64,000 bases of DNA from Lunularia cruciata (Eukaryota > Streptophyta > Marchantiopsida > Lunulariales > Lunulariaceae), in the NCBI GenBank assembly GCA_948567375.1, contig OX419758.1, positions 51,165,473-51,229,472 on the forward strand, written 5' to 3'. Position numbers and translations under genes: made by a program. The notes beneath the pieces are model-generated. The model was not told the origin of the DNA. It was given only the letters and a program-made list of their open reading frames with translations, and searched no databases. Of this stretch, positions 22,123 through 34,919 are shown in pieces. The first letter of the stretch is position 1, and every line of letters starts with the position of its first letter.

Positions 22123-24117
22123 AGAGGCTGGTGGATCCTTGGTGAGTCTCATACCTTTTGTGCGGTCTTTTTATGGCTCTCTTGCTTCCCTTTATTACCA
22201 ACATGATGGTTCACAGGAAGGAGTTACCATCTTGGAGTCAACTTTTGGTACACGTCAAGGAGATGCTTTAGGGGGACCATTATTTGCCATGGTTCACTTC
22301 AGAGCTCTCCTATCTACTACTTTGGCCATTCCAGGTTGTGTATTTCCTTCCTTGGCAAATGATACATACATCATAGGCCCTATAGATCAGATTAGGCATG
22401 CTTTTGACTACTTGACTACCAAGCTACATCTAGTAGGCTTGAAAGTCAAGGTGTCAAAGTGCAGTGCATGGTCCCCTTTAGGTATCCGTCCCCACCTTGA
22501 GCTTCCAGAGGGGTGTATCACATCCACAAATGGACTTTATGTTCTTGGAGTACCTCTAGGATCGGAGGATTTTGTCACACCTTCTTAGATGCTGCCCTTG
22601 CAGAGGATGTTCTCCATGACCTTCTATTACTAGGAGATCTGCAAGTGGCATTTGGTATACTCTCTTCCAATATTGCTCATCTACCATCCTACCTCATCCA
22701 TGTAGTTCCTCCTTCACCATCCTTCTTATCAAGTCTACGAGCATTTGATTGGAGGATTATGGGAGTCTTTGGTGATATTATTGGACCAAGGACATTTGAG
22801 TGTGTGACAGGGGATTTGGCATGTAGACAAATGGCTCTGTCGATCTCATGTGGTGGGTTTTGCTTGCTATCTATGGAGGAGACAACACTTATAGCATTTT
22901 TGGGTAGTTGGGCTCTCTCAACACCCCTACTTTCCTCTTGTTTTGTGGTTGTTGATAGGCCGGTTTTTGAGACTTATGTGATAGAGATGCAGGGAGGATC
23001 CTTTTCTCTTCATATGTTATTGCGGCAGGCGAGAGATATTCTATCCTCACATGCACAAGAGGATTTTCCACCTTTTGCTTCACTATCATTAGATTGGACT
23101 AGAGGTTTATAGTCTTCCTTGATGGAGTGATAGTGTGAGCATATGCTACATTCTCTCTTAGTCAACTCGTCCATTCCTCAAGCTACTAGAGCACGTCTTT
23201 GCTCTTGCTCTGGCAAGGGTGCAAGCTCTTGGATCCTAGCTCAACCATGCATTAGGGCATTCCAACTTGCACTAACTACTTTCACTACAGCGATGAGATT
23301 TTGCCTAGGTTTGGTACAACCATCTGCATCTTCATTACTCGCTTGTGAGTGTGGTTCTACACTAGATGCAACAACGGTCCACATGACACGGTGTGCTTTT
23401 GGAGGATAGAGGATAGCTACTCCTGATGTCAGTAGGGACATAGTGTTTGCTATGGCACAAGAGAGTGGATACTTGGCTTGGATGGAGCGTTTGTATGCTT
23501 TGCAAATGACATGTGTCAGGGTAGACTTATGCTTGGTCCAAGATGATCAAGTGACAGTAGCGGATGTCGTGGTTACGGACCCTACGCGGGATACAATTTT
23601 GGAGGGAGTGATTACCCATCCCCCTGGATGGGTGGCAAGTGCAGCAGCAGGTCGCAAGGTCTCCAATTATAGGGGCATGCAGCAAGGTCACCTCTTTGTT
23701 CCTCTAGCCTTGGAGTTATATGGAGCAATAGACACAGACACGGCGTTTGACACATTTGTCAAGGAGTGAGCAAGAGCTTATTATGTTAGGCGCCAAGGGG
23801 TACCACTCTCACTCTCATACTTTGTAGCATATTTTAGGTAGCGTGTGTCCATTGCTCTAGAGAGGGCAATGGCTGGTGCAATTCATAGGAGAGCAATCAC
23901 ATTAGGTGATGTTTCTTTGGATGTTCCCATTGTGTGTAGACCATACAACTTGCATAGCTCGGATATCTTAGGTGCAGTAGGGCAGATTTCTCATATAGAC
24001 TCTATTGGGGCTAAGCCCCATTTTACCTTTTTTGTCTCTCCCTTGTACAGCTTGATGGGGTCTTCCCATCCTTCATTTTTTATATGCTGTCGCCTTTCAA
24101 TTCAGTTTGAGTCATAG
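22123..24117 (+). pseudogene. LINE L 3' coding part: RT and restriction-like endonuclease
   Basis: The RT palm continues after A2: FGTRQGDALGGPLFAM, then PSLANDTYIIGP, the catalytic box that should read A-D-D but has Asn for the first Asp. A frameshift near 22560 moves to the frame of 22513-23112. After 23140 come a zinc-type cluster ACECGSTLDATTVHMTRC and the PD-(D/E)XK-like region VADVVVTDPTRD and VITHPPGWVASAAAGRK, then LFVPLALELYGAI and RVSIALERAMAGAIHRRA. Stops at several points. The order fits REL LINEs such as R2 and NeSL, which cut target DNA with this nuclease. Confidence 0.75.
24004..24082 (+). repeat. LINE L 3' tail with palindromic hairpin
   Basis: attggggctaagccccatttt at its core can fold as GGGGCT/AAGCCCC, followed by gatggggtcttcccatcctt, a second smaller inverted match (GATGGG/CCCATC). 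The same pair appears at 10043-10120 and, eroded, at 4926-5000. LINE reverse transcriptases often recognise a 3' RNA structure; that role is inferred here. Confidence 0.7.
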
Positions 24118-25542
24118 TGCCATTATGCTTTCCAATGTGCTTGATATCCTGAACGAATTTTCGGCCTCCCAAGATGAGCGCTGCAAATTGTAAAGTTCAT
24201 ATATGAAGATAGTTACTTCCATTTGCGAAGGAAACTCTTGTACACGTATTCACTACTATCAACTGTTGATTCCCCAAGTACGGTATCCAAGAAGTTTCCC
24301 CCGTTTCTACGCGGCCGCCTTCTTGATTGTTCTTTTATACTTCTGCAGGCGATATCGAGTCACGATCGTGCAACCTGTGCCAGTGCCTTTTACAATCAAC
24401 TGGATAAACTTTTATCTTGACGTGACGGGCTGGTCTGTGTCACAAGTGCGAAACATGACTTGCCGGCACTTTATGTGATCATGTGGTATGCTCTGACAGC
24501 CTCCTTTTGTCACCACGTCATGCTTCTGTCCCAAAGTTATACTTGCTAGTACATGCAGGTTTCACAATGTACTGCAGGTGCCTATGCATCACAAACATAG
24601 TACTAACCCCTCATGCATACCTCCCTGATAGTAATGATGATCTTTATTGGATTACCATCCCACGTGAGAGTCAGAGTCCGTCCTATCATGGGAGATTTCG
24701 GTAAGGCATATTTTCATATTAATTATTATAAAAAGTTGACTAAATGGACACAATGTATTATCATGGGGATTTAGGTTAGATATATTTTCATATGGATTAT
24801 TACAAAATGTTGACTAAATGGACTCGCGGTATGAGCATAGTATATGGGATTTAGGTTGGGTATATTTTCATATAGATTATTACAAAAATTTGATTAAATC
24901 TATATGGGACATGCGCCGGAACAAGAAAAACTATGGAGTTTTGTTCCAAGTTCTTTATTATTTATAAATTCCATAAAAAGTGGATTCTCCAAAAATTTTA
25001 TTATTAAAAAATTCTATAAGAGATGGTTAGTAAGAAATAAATGATATAGATTTTTTTGTTAGCACACTATAAAGGATTAATTATAAATTAGTATTAATAA
25101 AGTGTTTAGGGTGAATGTGGTGGCCATTGAAAGAGGGATGATGTACGAAAACAACACTAAATGTACGAGGATGAAGACAAGAAAATTGATGGCAGAGTGT
25201 GAAGAATATGTGTGGATGGGAAGGAGATTGTGTGAAGGTTTGAAAGGAGGAGTGAATTCAGTTGAAGCACTATCCAAATTCCACAATTTCCTTGTTTAAA
25301 AATTCCTTATTCAACTAGTACAAGTTCTTTTGATGAATTTCTTATTATGCTCTCTTGCTCATTGTGCTTATAATGTGAAGAGAGTAGAGCATGCCGAGAG
25401 GTAGCACTCATAGGTGTTATTTTTGTAGATTCAAGAATAGAGGAGAACAGAGTAGAACATGCTGAAAGGCAGCACTCGTGTAGAACTAACTAGAAAAATT
25501 AGGAAATATATATAAGAGATCACACAATTAGGATTAGAAATA
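24118..25542. other. Unassigned DNA between LINE L and the Harbinger relic
   Basis: No recognisable gene. The stretch 24200-24480 is less AT-rich than its surroundings and holds overlapping small frames without known motifs. A three-unit imperfect tandem repeat lies at 24691-24898. Terminal inverted repeats for the transposase relic downstream were looked for here and not found. Confidence 0.45.
24691..24898. repeat. Imperfect 75-80 bp tandem triplication
   Basis: Units begin at 24691, 24765 and 24846 with gg-gatttaggtt-type sequence, followed by tatattttcatat-gattattacaaaa and ttgactaaatgga. Unit 3 is truncated. Confidence 0.8.
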
Positions 25543-26696
25543 TTGCAGCATGAGCTAGAAGATGAAGATGAAGAGGGAGATTTAGATATGCTAGAATTAT
25601 TGATTAGTGGATGGGAGTATGCACATATGCATATGTACTTAGAACCCAAAGTTACATACCCTCGTAAATGGGAATTTGTGATAAAATATTTTAGAAGTTT
25701 AGATATGAAGATCTTTTACAAAATTACTAAGATGGATGGCAATTCCTTTTCAACATTAGTAGATTTGATAAAAACTCACTGTGCTTTTGAAAAGAACTAT
25801 CAATGGGAGCAAACATTGGTGTGGATCCAAGTATCTCTAGCTCTTGATAGATTAGGGCATCATGGTAATGGAGCTTGTGTTGCAAGGGGGTTAAACATTT
25901 GTGGAATTAGTGCAGGTTCAACAATTGCTTTATTGACAAAGTTATGACTGCCATATTAGATTTGATGATGAGTAGTATGGCCTGAGCACGAGGAGAGGCG
26001 GAGAATATCCATAGTTTTTGCACACAAAGGTTTCTTTGGTTGTATTAGTTTGGTACATGGAACATTGTTTCCTCTCGCAACTAGACCCACAATGTATAAA
26101 GAAATCTATTTCAGTAGAAAGGGCTCATATTCCATAAATGGCCAAGTGATATATGGATGATAAAAGGAGAAATATACATTTTATAAGAGTAAGTGTTAAC
26201 TATAGTTATTTTTTTTGTTCTTTTGTTCAGTTCAATAGCATTGGTGCACCTTCTTGTACATTTTCAATGATTTATTTAAAGGTTAGATTTGATTAGTTTA
26301 TTTTTAGGAATGTCTAGATCATGTTATGACGTGACTTGTTTGAAAAAATCATCATTGTGAAATGATTTCAACTTAAGAGGCGGATGTCTTAGTTTTGAGG
26401 CCAAAGAGTACCTTTTAGATGGTTCCAATTATGTACCTATGCATCATTTAGTCCCAACTTTCAAGTAGGCCCAAATAGAGGACAAGCAAGAGTTCAACAA
26501 ATATTTGGCAAAGGAAAGGTTGATAAATCAGCATTGTATACGAGTATTAAAAGCTAGATGTCATTCTCTTTGGGAGATGAGAGTGCAACTTAAAGACAAT
26601 AGTAGAAATGCATATTTTTTTAAGTGTTTTTTAGTTTGTATTATTTTACATAACTTTTGCATCAAAGGTTCAAATTTTTGGTTAGAAGCCGTTTAG
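25543..26696 (+). pseudogene. PIF/Harbinger-type transposase relic
   Basis: 25543-25947 encodes the helix-turn-helix-like N-terminal part with the hallmark ALDRLGHHGNGACVARGLNICGISAGST. After stops, 26025-26165 reads LVHGTLFPLATRP and SYSINGQVIY, the first catalytic box of HARBI1-like transposases, where the D-G-T motif has become H-G-T. 26505-26696 gives the C-terminal part, RLINQHCIRVLKARCHSLWEMRVQ and CIILHNFCI. The middle is deleted or scrambled. Such enzymes cut and paste DNA transposons; with the lost Asp and stops this copy is dead. Confidence 0.75.
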
Positions 26697-28358
26697 ATTA
26701 GAAGCTCAAATAGATTCATAAATGTCTCTTAATAGGATAAAGCTTGGTAGAGAACAAAGTAGGTCAAGGGTGATGCAACAATGTCTTGTGCATCCTCTCC
26801 AGTATATAGACTCAGATCATATTTCTCTATAATAAAAGAATATCATTATGCAATTCTTTGTCAATTGTTCTAGAATGAAAATCCAGTATTGTTTCCATCT
26901 ATGCTCATAAACACCAAGTTTACAATTTAGTATACATAGATTGATGCACATTAACTCCCATTGAGGACTTTATTTTATTTACAATTTAGTATTCTAAGAT
27001 TAGTATGCAGATGCTGTTGAAAACTAGTTGAGGATCTCATGTAAGAAGACAAAAAGGCATTGGATGACGTCCGATGTGCACTTGAAGGTGATGGATGACG
27101 CCCAGTGTACACTTGTAAGCATTGGATGATGCTCAATATGCAATGGATGGTGTTGGGTGATGCACTATGTATATTAAATGTGCTGGTTGGTAAAGATGGT
27201 GCTTGCTAATGCCCAACATAAGAGAGAAAAGTTTCATATAGACACTAGTTGGGGCTGGTTGTTGCCTAGTGGTATATTTAAATTGATATTATAAAGGCTT
27301 TTGCTCATTGGTGCTTGATAGCACCTATCTTGTTGTTGCACAATACCGCTTGTAGGCACCTTTTCAAAGTAATGGTTGGGGGGTGTAGGTTGGCAATGTG
27401 GCGTGTCACCTATCATAGTCAGTGCACACTCAAGATTCCCCTAAATTTGGGTTCTTTTGAGTGAAATATGAATTTCTTGATGCAAGATATAGATTTATTT
27501 TCTCATGTAAGTGGCTACATAAACTTTCCTCTAGCAAAGAAGTTTCCCAATTTATCAATTTATTTGTAATTGAGCCATTTCATGGAAATTTTTTGAGTAA
27601 AGAAGTTATTCGCACTTTAGCTTTGTCATTTTCAAAGGTGAAAAGTTTTTTTCAAAGGAGTGGAGCAATTTGGAGTTTTCAAAGGATGTACCTATTCAAC
27701 TCCGAGTGCTGTTTGAGTTTTAAGAAGAATAAGGAGTTTGAATGGTGGGGTTTGGGAGAGATTGGCATGTTGAGACACAATTTTCTTTTTGGGACTAAGA
27801 TTCAAAACTTTGCAAAAAGAGAGGAAAAGATTTGGGAAAGTTTCATAAGAGCAAAAGGAGAGTTTTGAAATTTCAAGTGAGAGGTGACAGGAGAGCAAGG
27901 AGCCCATGAATTCCAAAATCAAGTTTCTTTCAAGTTCCTAAATTTTCCTAAAGTCTCCATGGTAGAAATTTGAGGTTATGAGACGATTGTTGACTGTGAG
28001 CATGTGAGGAATACTCTAGAAGGAGAATGTTTAATCAGTTTGTACACCATTCAACACCCAGCAAATTTATTAAATGGTGTTGGATGGATAAACATCAAGT
28101 TCAAACTACTATTGTTGGAGTTAGAGAGGTTGTTCTTGATGTGATCAAAATAATTCTTGGCATATATTTACCATTTCCAAAGGTATTCTTCTTTCTTTGA
28201 TTCTTTATTTTTCTCTAATTTTCAAAATTTTAGTTGTCCATTTCAGTTTTTCTTGAGAGTTTTGGGTCTCAATTATTTATGCCTAGAGGTGTCACCCAAT
28301 GCCAATTGGGTCTGTCCCACAATGACTCCTTATGCCTCACCACATCTCCCTACATCAT
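26697..28358. other. Unassigned DNA left of the A4 nest
   Basis: No recognisable gene. A 135-codon frame at 27461-27868 has no known motif and reads like low-complexity Phe/Lys-rich AT DNA. A degenerate 31-bp repeat (ggatgacgtccgatgtgcac and variants) occurs at 27063-27146. The A4 target site ATCAT ends this stretch at 28354-28358. Confidence 0.45.
27063..27146. repeat. Degenerate 31-bp tandem repeat
   Basis: Units at 27063, 27094 and 27125 start ggatga(c/t)g(t/c)(c/t)c and contain gt(g/a)cacttg; the third is partial. Confidence 0.65.
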
Positions 28359-28953
28359 TGTAATTTTCTGAGGAAAAGAGAACCCCCAAGAGAAAACCAA
28401 AAAGAAGAAACATAAAGCTTCACACTCAAAACCGATGCCCCAAAGTAGTACTTTGTCTTTATTATATAGCAAAGAGGATTCCCTCTAAGGAAGCTCCACC
28501 CTTGGATCTAATACATGCATTGGTGATATATCAATGAGCTTTACCCTAAGATTAGTTGCATGCATAGTTGACATATTGGTTTTGGTCCTATCTGGTTGGT
28601 CAAACAACCTTTGATTAGAGGGAATCTTTAGAGAATCTTCTTGTAGGAATCTCAAAATTGCATGTGTGAAGTACAGTTGGAAAGCTCTTGCCAAGTAAAA
28701 CAAGAGGGGAGGGAAGGCCAGCCAATAATACCTTCAAGGCATAGCACATTTTTGAGGCCTAATTCATTCTTTTAGGCCTCCAAAATTGACTCTTTAAGTT
28801 TTCAAGCTATTTTTGGCTTCTACCCTATTAGGAGAAGTACTCTTTTGGTGATACCTCTATCTAATCTACTTAGTCCATCATATCTAACATCCTTCTAGAT
28901 GTTACCAAGCCAATTTTCATCTCTAGATAATATGTCTAGCTATTGGTATTACA
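28359..28953 (-). repeat. A4 3' LTR
   Basis: TGTAATTTTCT...GGTATTACA, 595 bp, about 150 bp shorter than A2 LTRs because it lacks their internal tandem duplication. Polypurine tract AAAAGAGGGGAGGTTT follows on the minus strand. Confidence 0.9.
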
Positions 28954-31509
28954 AACCTCCCCTCTTTTAAGATGCAACGTCCTCGTTACAAAGTTCTTGC
29001 TTAAAAGATTTCACTAACACCAGTGCATAGGTCAAGTTGGTTGCTAGCTCCCATGATGCCTCATATAGTGAGTGCACTTTCCATTATACAAGATATTCCA
29101 CATGTGGATGATGAGTACCACGGGTGCATTTTGGAGAATGCGTTTGACTTCATATTCCTCCATGCCATCAATGAGTGTTGGACAAGGTTGAATGTCTTGG
29201 ATAGAAGGAAAGTGAGGCGGTCAAGAGGCAAATCTGCATAGTAAGGAAACATCAAATAATGGATGGATCTTCATGTGAGGTGGTAGCTTGAGGTGATAGG
29301 CCATTGTGCCAATTTGAGGAAGAATGGAAAAAGGTCCAATATAATAAGGTCTAAGCTTACAAGGGCCAACTAAGGTTGGTTTTTGACAACCAAAATTAAT
29401 CCTCAACATTGAACTCCATGTGCTAATGGTATGCATTTGCATATTGCTTTTATCAATTTTGGGCAATTTGCAACCTATGCTTGGCGTTCTCCACACCCTA
29501 TTGGATTTTAGAAACAAAAGTGTTGATAACATTAACCTTGGTAGCCATTGGATGAATCTTCATCAAACTCAAAGGTGTGAAAGGATGCACTTCATACATG
29601 AGGAAGAATGGTGTGACCTTTGTGGATGCATGCATGCATTGAATTGTTGTAAACAAATTTGACCAATGGAAGTAAGGTGTCACCTTTCTTGTTCATCTAA
29701 GATGAAGCCCTGGAGCATGTCTTCAATAATGAAATTAGCTTTCTTTGTTTGTCCATTGGTTATGGATGGTAAGTTGTGGAAAGGGCCAATTTGGTTTTAA
29801 AGAAACTAAAGAGTGTTCTCCAAAAAAAACTAGTGAATTGAATGCCTCTACCAATGATAAGCACTCAAGACAAGCCATTGTGAGAAAAGATTACATCTAA
29901 ATACAATTAAGCTAGTTGTGGAGCAGTCACGTCCTTGGTGTTATGACGTACATGAATCATTTTGCTGAGTTAATTGATAGAGACTACTATGGAGTCAAAA
30001 TTTGAGGTGGTCTTGGGCAATTCACAAACCAAATCAATATACACTTGTTCTCAACATTATGTAGGAGTGGGGAGGAGTTGAAGGAGTCATATGGGAGCTT
30101 GATTAGAAGCTTTATTTTGTTGACAAAGTAGACAACTTTGAATGTATTCCATGACATTGTTGCTTATCGTGGACCAAATAGTAATGACATTTGATTGCAT
30201 CCAAGGTCTTGTATACTCCAACCTGACTTGTATGGCAAAATCATGACATTTTGCTAGGATGGTGGTTTTTATGACCATGGCATCCATGATCCATAACGTG
30301 TAATCACAAAGGTGAGTCCTTGAGTGTTGGTGATGCCTTTGCATGATTGAGCTCCTAAAATATGTGGATCAATTTTTGTACCAGCAAGCATCCTTGGCCA
30401 AAATTCAAGGTTCATCTTGACTTCTACCACCCGGTTTTTTGCCAGTGACATTTGGGTGAATGCATTTGCAAGTTGCTTCTTGCCTTCCACACATGTGATT
30501 GTCATGTTGAACCATTGTTTTTGCTATGCCCACCGAATCTATCAACAAGATAGATATTAGTGTGTCTTAAGGTAGACTAGAGGTTTGTAGTCTATCTCCA
30601 CTAAAAATGCCTTCTCACCAAGATAATGCTTCCAATGCTTGGTTACAAGGACAATAGCAAGCTCTTTTTGTTTGGTGGTATGATAGTTGCATTCTGTCGG
30701 TAACAACTTTCAAGAGAAATATGCAACTAGGTGCCATCCGTCATGCCACTCTTTTTGTAGGATTGCTCCTATTGTTATGCTTGATGCATCTATAGCCAAC
30801 TCAATTGGATGTTTTGGGTCATACCTTTTTAAGATTTGTGTATGTAGTAATGCATCTTTCAATTCCTAAAAGTTCAATTCTTCTGTAGTTCTCCACATCC
30901 ACTTCTTTCCCTTGTCTAGTAGTGTTATTAGAGGTTGTGCAACCTTGGAGAAGTCCTTCACAAATCAACAATAGAACCTTGTCAATCCCAAGAAGCTCTT
31001 GAGTTGAGTTTGATCTTTCAGAGCACTCCTTTTTGAATGATCTCCATTTTATTTGTAATACTTGGATACCTTTTGTACTTACTCTATGATCCAAGTAGTC
31101 TACTTCCAACTTGCAAAACTCACACTTTGAGATTTTGGCATACAATTGATTCTATCATATAATCTAGAGTACTTCTTGTAGATGTTGCTTGTGTTCCATC
31201 ATCCTATTGTAGACTAAGATGTCATCTAGGAAGATGATAAGAGCTTTATCCAAGTATGGACAAAATATATCATTCATCAAACTTTGCAAGTGGTTGGTGT
31301 ATTGGTGAGACCAAATGGCATCACTAGGTACTCAAACTGGCCATATTTTTTTGAAAAGCAATTTTGTACATGTCTTCTTCCGCAACTCAGATTTTGTTGT
31401 AATCACTCCGTAAATCAAGTTTAGTGAAATATTTTGACTCATTGAGTTGATCAAAAAGGTCATCAATGTGGAGTAAGGAGTATTTATTCTTCATTTTTTG
31501 TTGATTTAG
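28954..31509 (-). pseudogene. A4 3' half: chromodomain, integrase, RNase H, part of RT
   Basis: Read leftwards from 31509: RT thumb and [22 protein letters not shown] (30819-31145), RNase H with KKQLANAFTQM (30269-30505), integrase finger YIQSCLLCQQNKASNQAP (30087-30344), integrase core fragments, and the GPF module PYYIGPFSILPQIGTMAYHL (29221-29532). Chromodomain traces lie at 28980-29220. Many stops and indels in every domain. Confidence 0.85.
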
Positions 31510-32110
31510 TGTAATACTCCAAGGACAAGAGAACTCTCCAAGAGAGATACAAGGGAGAAAACTCAAGTTTTACACTCAATACTCTGATGCCCCAAAGAAG
31601 CACCTTCTCTTTATTATATAGCAAAGAGTATCCCCTCAAAGGAAGCTCCACCCTTGGATCAAATACATGGATTGGTGACCTATCAGCGAGCTCCATCCTT
31701 GAATTAGTTGTTTGGATGGGTGACATGTCAATCCTTGTCCTATCTAGTTGGTCAAATAGGTTTGACCAAAGAGAATCTTTAGTGAATCTTCTTGTAAAGA
31801 GCTTAAAATCACATGGATGAGGTACCATTGGAAAGCTCTTAACAAGAAAAATCATGAGGGAAGAAGGAAAGGTTTTTTCCCTCCCTTGGGGATTGGCATC
31901 TGTCCACTTTCAAGGACTAATTCATTCATTTAGGCCTCCAAAATTTGCTCTAAAGTTTTCAAGCTATTTTTGGATTTTGCCCTATTAGTAGAAGTACTCT
32001 TTTGGTGACACCTTTGTCTGATCTTCCTAGCCCATTGTACACAACATCCTTCTAGATATTACCAAGCCAATTTTCACCTCCAAATAATATGTCTAGCTAC
32101 TTGTATTATA
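31510..32110 (-). repeat. A3 3' LTR
   Basis: TGTAATACTCC...TGTATTATA, with the terminal CA changed to TA as in the A2 3' LTR. Polypurine tract AAAAGGGGGGAGGTC on the minus strand follows it. Confidence 0.9.
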
Positions 32111-34506
32111 GACCTCCCCCCTTTTAAGATGCAACGTCCTTGTTGCAAAGTTGTTGCTCAAAAGATTGAACTAACACTACATTGGTCAAGTTGGCTGTTG
32201 GTTCCCATGTGGTCTTATATAGTGGGAACCCTTTCCAATGGACCAGATATTCTACACACAGATAGCGAGTACTACAGATACGTTTTTGGAGAATACAGTC
32301 AATCTCATACTCCTCCACCTCATCAACAAGTGTTGGACAAGGTCAACTTTCTTGGATGGAAGAGAAGTAGGATGGCTGGGGAGCATATTAGTGTAATAAG
32401 GAAACATCAAAAATTGGGTGGATCTTCATATGTGGCAGTAGCTTGAGGTGTTAAGCCACTGCACTGATGCAACGAAGGATGGAGAAAGGTCCAATGAAAC
32501 AAGGTCTGAGCTTATGAGGACCAACTAACTTGAGGTTGGGCATTGACAGCCAAACTTGATCTCTCACATTGAATTCCATGTGTTGGTGGTGTGCATCTAC
32601 ATATTGCTTCTGCCAATTTTGAGCAATGTGCAACATGTGCTTGGCATTCTCCACACCTTGTAGGATTCTAGAAAAAAAGTGTTGACATCATCAACCTTGG
32701 TAGCCACCGGACAAATCTCCATCAAGATTGAAGGTGTGAAAGGATGCTCTCCATACATGAAGAAGAACAATGTGACTTGTGTAGAGGCATTCATTGAATT
32801 GTTGTAAGAAAATTCCACCAATGGGAGTAAGGTGGCCCAACTCTCTTGCTCATCCAAAGTAAAGCCCCAAAGCATGTCCTCAATATTGCAATTTTCCCTC
32901 TTTGTTTGTCCATTAGTCTATGGATGATAAGTTGTAGACATGGCCAATTCAGTTTTGAAGAACCCAAGGAGTGTTCTCCAAAACAAACTAGTGAATTGAG
33001 TGCCTCTATATATGATGAGCACTCAAGACAAGCCAAGATAGAAAAAATTGCATCTAAGTATAATTGTGCTAGTTGCGGGGCTGTCACATCCTTGGTAGTA
33101 GGATGCACATGAATCATTTTGATGAGTAGGTCAACAAAGACTATGATGGAGTCAAACCCAAAGGTGGTCTTGGGCAATTCACAAACCAAATCCATGCTTA
33201 CTTGTTCCCAATGTTGTGTAGGAGTGGGGAAAGGTTGGAGGAGTCTTGTGTGAGCTTGATTAGAAGCCTTATTTTGTTGACAGTAGTAGGCAGTAGGCAG
33301 CTCCAAACATATTCCATCACATTGTTGCTCATCTTGGGCCAATAGTAATGGCTTTTGACCGCATCCAAGATCTTGTCCACTCCAATGTAACCTACAATGG
33401 CAGAATCATGACATTTTGGGAAGATAGTGGTTCTTAGATCCGTGTCATCCAGGATCCATAACTTACCATCATGAAAGGTGAGTCCTTAGGTGTTTGTGAT
33501 GCATTTGGATGATTAAGCCCCTACTGTCTATTGATTAGTTTTTGTAGCAACAAGAATCTTGGGTCAGAATTCAAGGTTTATCTTGACTTCTACCACCAAA
33601 TTGTTTGCCATCGGCATTTGGGTGAATGCATTTGCAAGTTGCTTCTTGCCTTCCACATATTTGATTGTCATGTTGAATTATTGTCTCCACTCTGCCCACC
33701 AAATCTATCAATGAGAAAGATCTTTTTGTGTCTTGAGGTAGACTAAAGGTTTGTGATTGGTCTCTACCATAAATACCTTCTCACCTAGATAGTACTTACA
33801 ATGCTTGGTTGCAAGGACAATGGCCAACTTTTCTCGTTTGGTGGTGTGATTGTTGCATTCTACCAAAATCAACTTATAAGAGAAATATGCACTTGGGTGC
33901 CATCTATCTTGCCATTCTTGTTGTAAGACTACTCCCATTGCTACACTTGATACATCTATAGTCATCTTGATTGGACATTTTGGGCCACACTATTTAAAGA
34001 TTGGTGCATGTAGTAATGCATCTTTCATCTTTTGAAAGGCCAATTCTTGTGAGATTCCATATATCTGCTTCTTTCCCTTGCCCAATAGTGATGTTAGAGG
34101 TTGTGCAATCTTGGAGAAGTCCTTGATAAATTGACGATAAAACCTCGTCAATCCCAAGAAACTCTTGAGTTGAGTCTAATCTTTTGGAGCACTCCATTTC
34201 TGAATGAATTCTATTATATGTTAACACTTGAATTCCTTTTGCACTTACTATATGCCCTAAGAAGTCTATTTCAGACTTGCCAAACTTGCACTTCAAGATT
34301 TTGGCATATAATTGATTTTGTCATAGAATTTGGAGGACTTCTTGCGGATGTTGCTTGTGCTCTATCAATGTCATACTTTAGACTAAGATGTCATCAAGGA
34401 AAATGATAACAAAATTTATCCAAGTTAAAACAAAATACATCCATCATTAAACTCATGAAAGTGGTAGGAGCATCGGTGAGGCCAAACGGTATCACTTCAA
34501 AGTGAT
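32111..34506 (-). pseudogene. A3 3' half: chromodomain, integrase, RNase H, RT part
   Basis: The chromodomain is open at 32124-32318: MEEYEIDCILQKR, then YLVHWKGFPLYKTTWEP, with Tyr, Trp and Trp of the usual aromatic cage. The integrase is spread over 32451-33380 in several frames; MDLVCELPKTT is intact. RNase H (33400-34000) has TIDVSSVAMG and QLANAF-type ends. RT sequence (33994-34506) stops where element B enters. Frameshifted throughout. Confidence 0.87.
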
Positions 34507-34905
34507 TGTAAAAGACCAAATCTGAGGAGAGAAATAGGAGAATGGAAACTTACATTGGGACACTTGAATGAGGGAAAACTCCAAATGCCTAGCATGAGCT
34601 TTGGCTTTGGTATTTATAGGTAGCATACAAGGCCTTTGAGAAGCTTCCTCAAGCCGCTTTCTTAGAGTGCAAGCCAAGTTAACTAGGAAGCTTTTCAAGA
34701 AGCTTCCTTCTAGAAGCCGCCTACTTGGCGTGCAAGCTAAGCTAGTTAGAAGCTTCTAGAAGCTACTACTTGAGGTGCAAGCTAAGCTAGCCGAGTAGCT
34801 TCCCAAGAAGCTTCCTAGGTACCTTTGGAATATTCTAGGCTAATTTGTCTTATGTGCTACTTTGTAAGCCCAACTAACTTCATCGCTAAACTCCATATTG
34901 TTACA
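34507..34905 (-). repeat. B 3' LTR (complete, 399 bp)
   Basis: TGTAAAAGACC at 34507 and ATTGTTACA at 34905 in plus orientation. Minus strand has CTATAAATACC near 34613-34623, a TATA box. The polypurine tract GCGGCGGGGGAATA lies just right of it at 34906-34919. Blocks of aagcttcc/gaagctt make repeated small palindromes. Confidence 0.92.
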
Positions 34906-34919
34906 TATTCCCCCGCCGC

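Larger units (their letters stand above)
14174..24117 (+). mobile_element. LINE family L element split by LTR retrotransposon A2
   Basis: A non-LTR retrotransposon on the plus strand, interrupted at 15535/22123 by the 6.6-kb A2 element. In order: C2H2 finger (about 14305-14385), a linker region, reverse transcriptase, a C-x-C-type zinc cluster (about 23350) and a restriction-like endonuclease (about 23550-23660), then a 3' tail near 24005-24080. The 5' boundary is uncertain; I start it at the first recognisable coding. The layout fits the REL-type LINEs (R2/NeSL/Utopia grade) rather than APE-type LINEs; I cannot assign the clade by eye. Confidence 0.75.

Noticed and set aside
27461-27868. 135-codon plus-strand frame
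   Set aside because: Composition is that of AT-rich DNA (Phe, Lys, Leu rich) with no known domain.
34507-34905. The aagcttc/gaagctt-rich blocks as a CRISPR-like or hairpin array
   Set aside because: They are irregular, inside a TG...CA-bounded LTR with a TATA box, and shared by all B LTRs.
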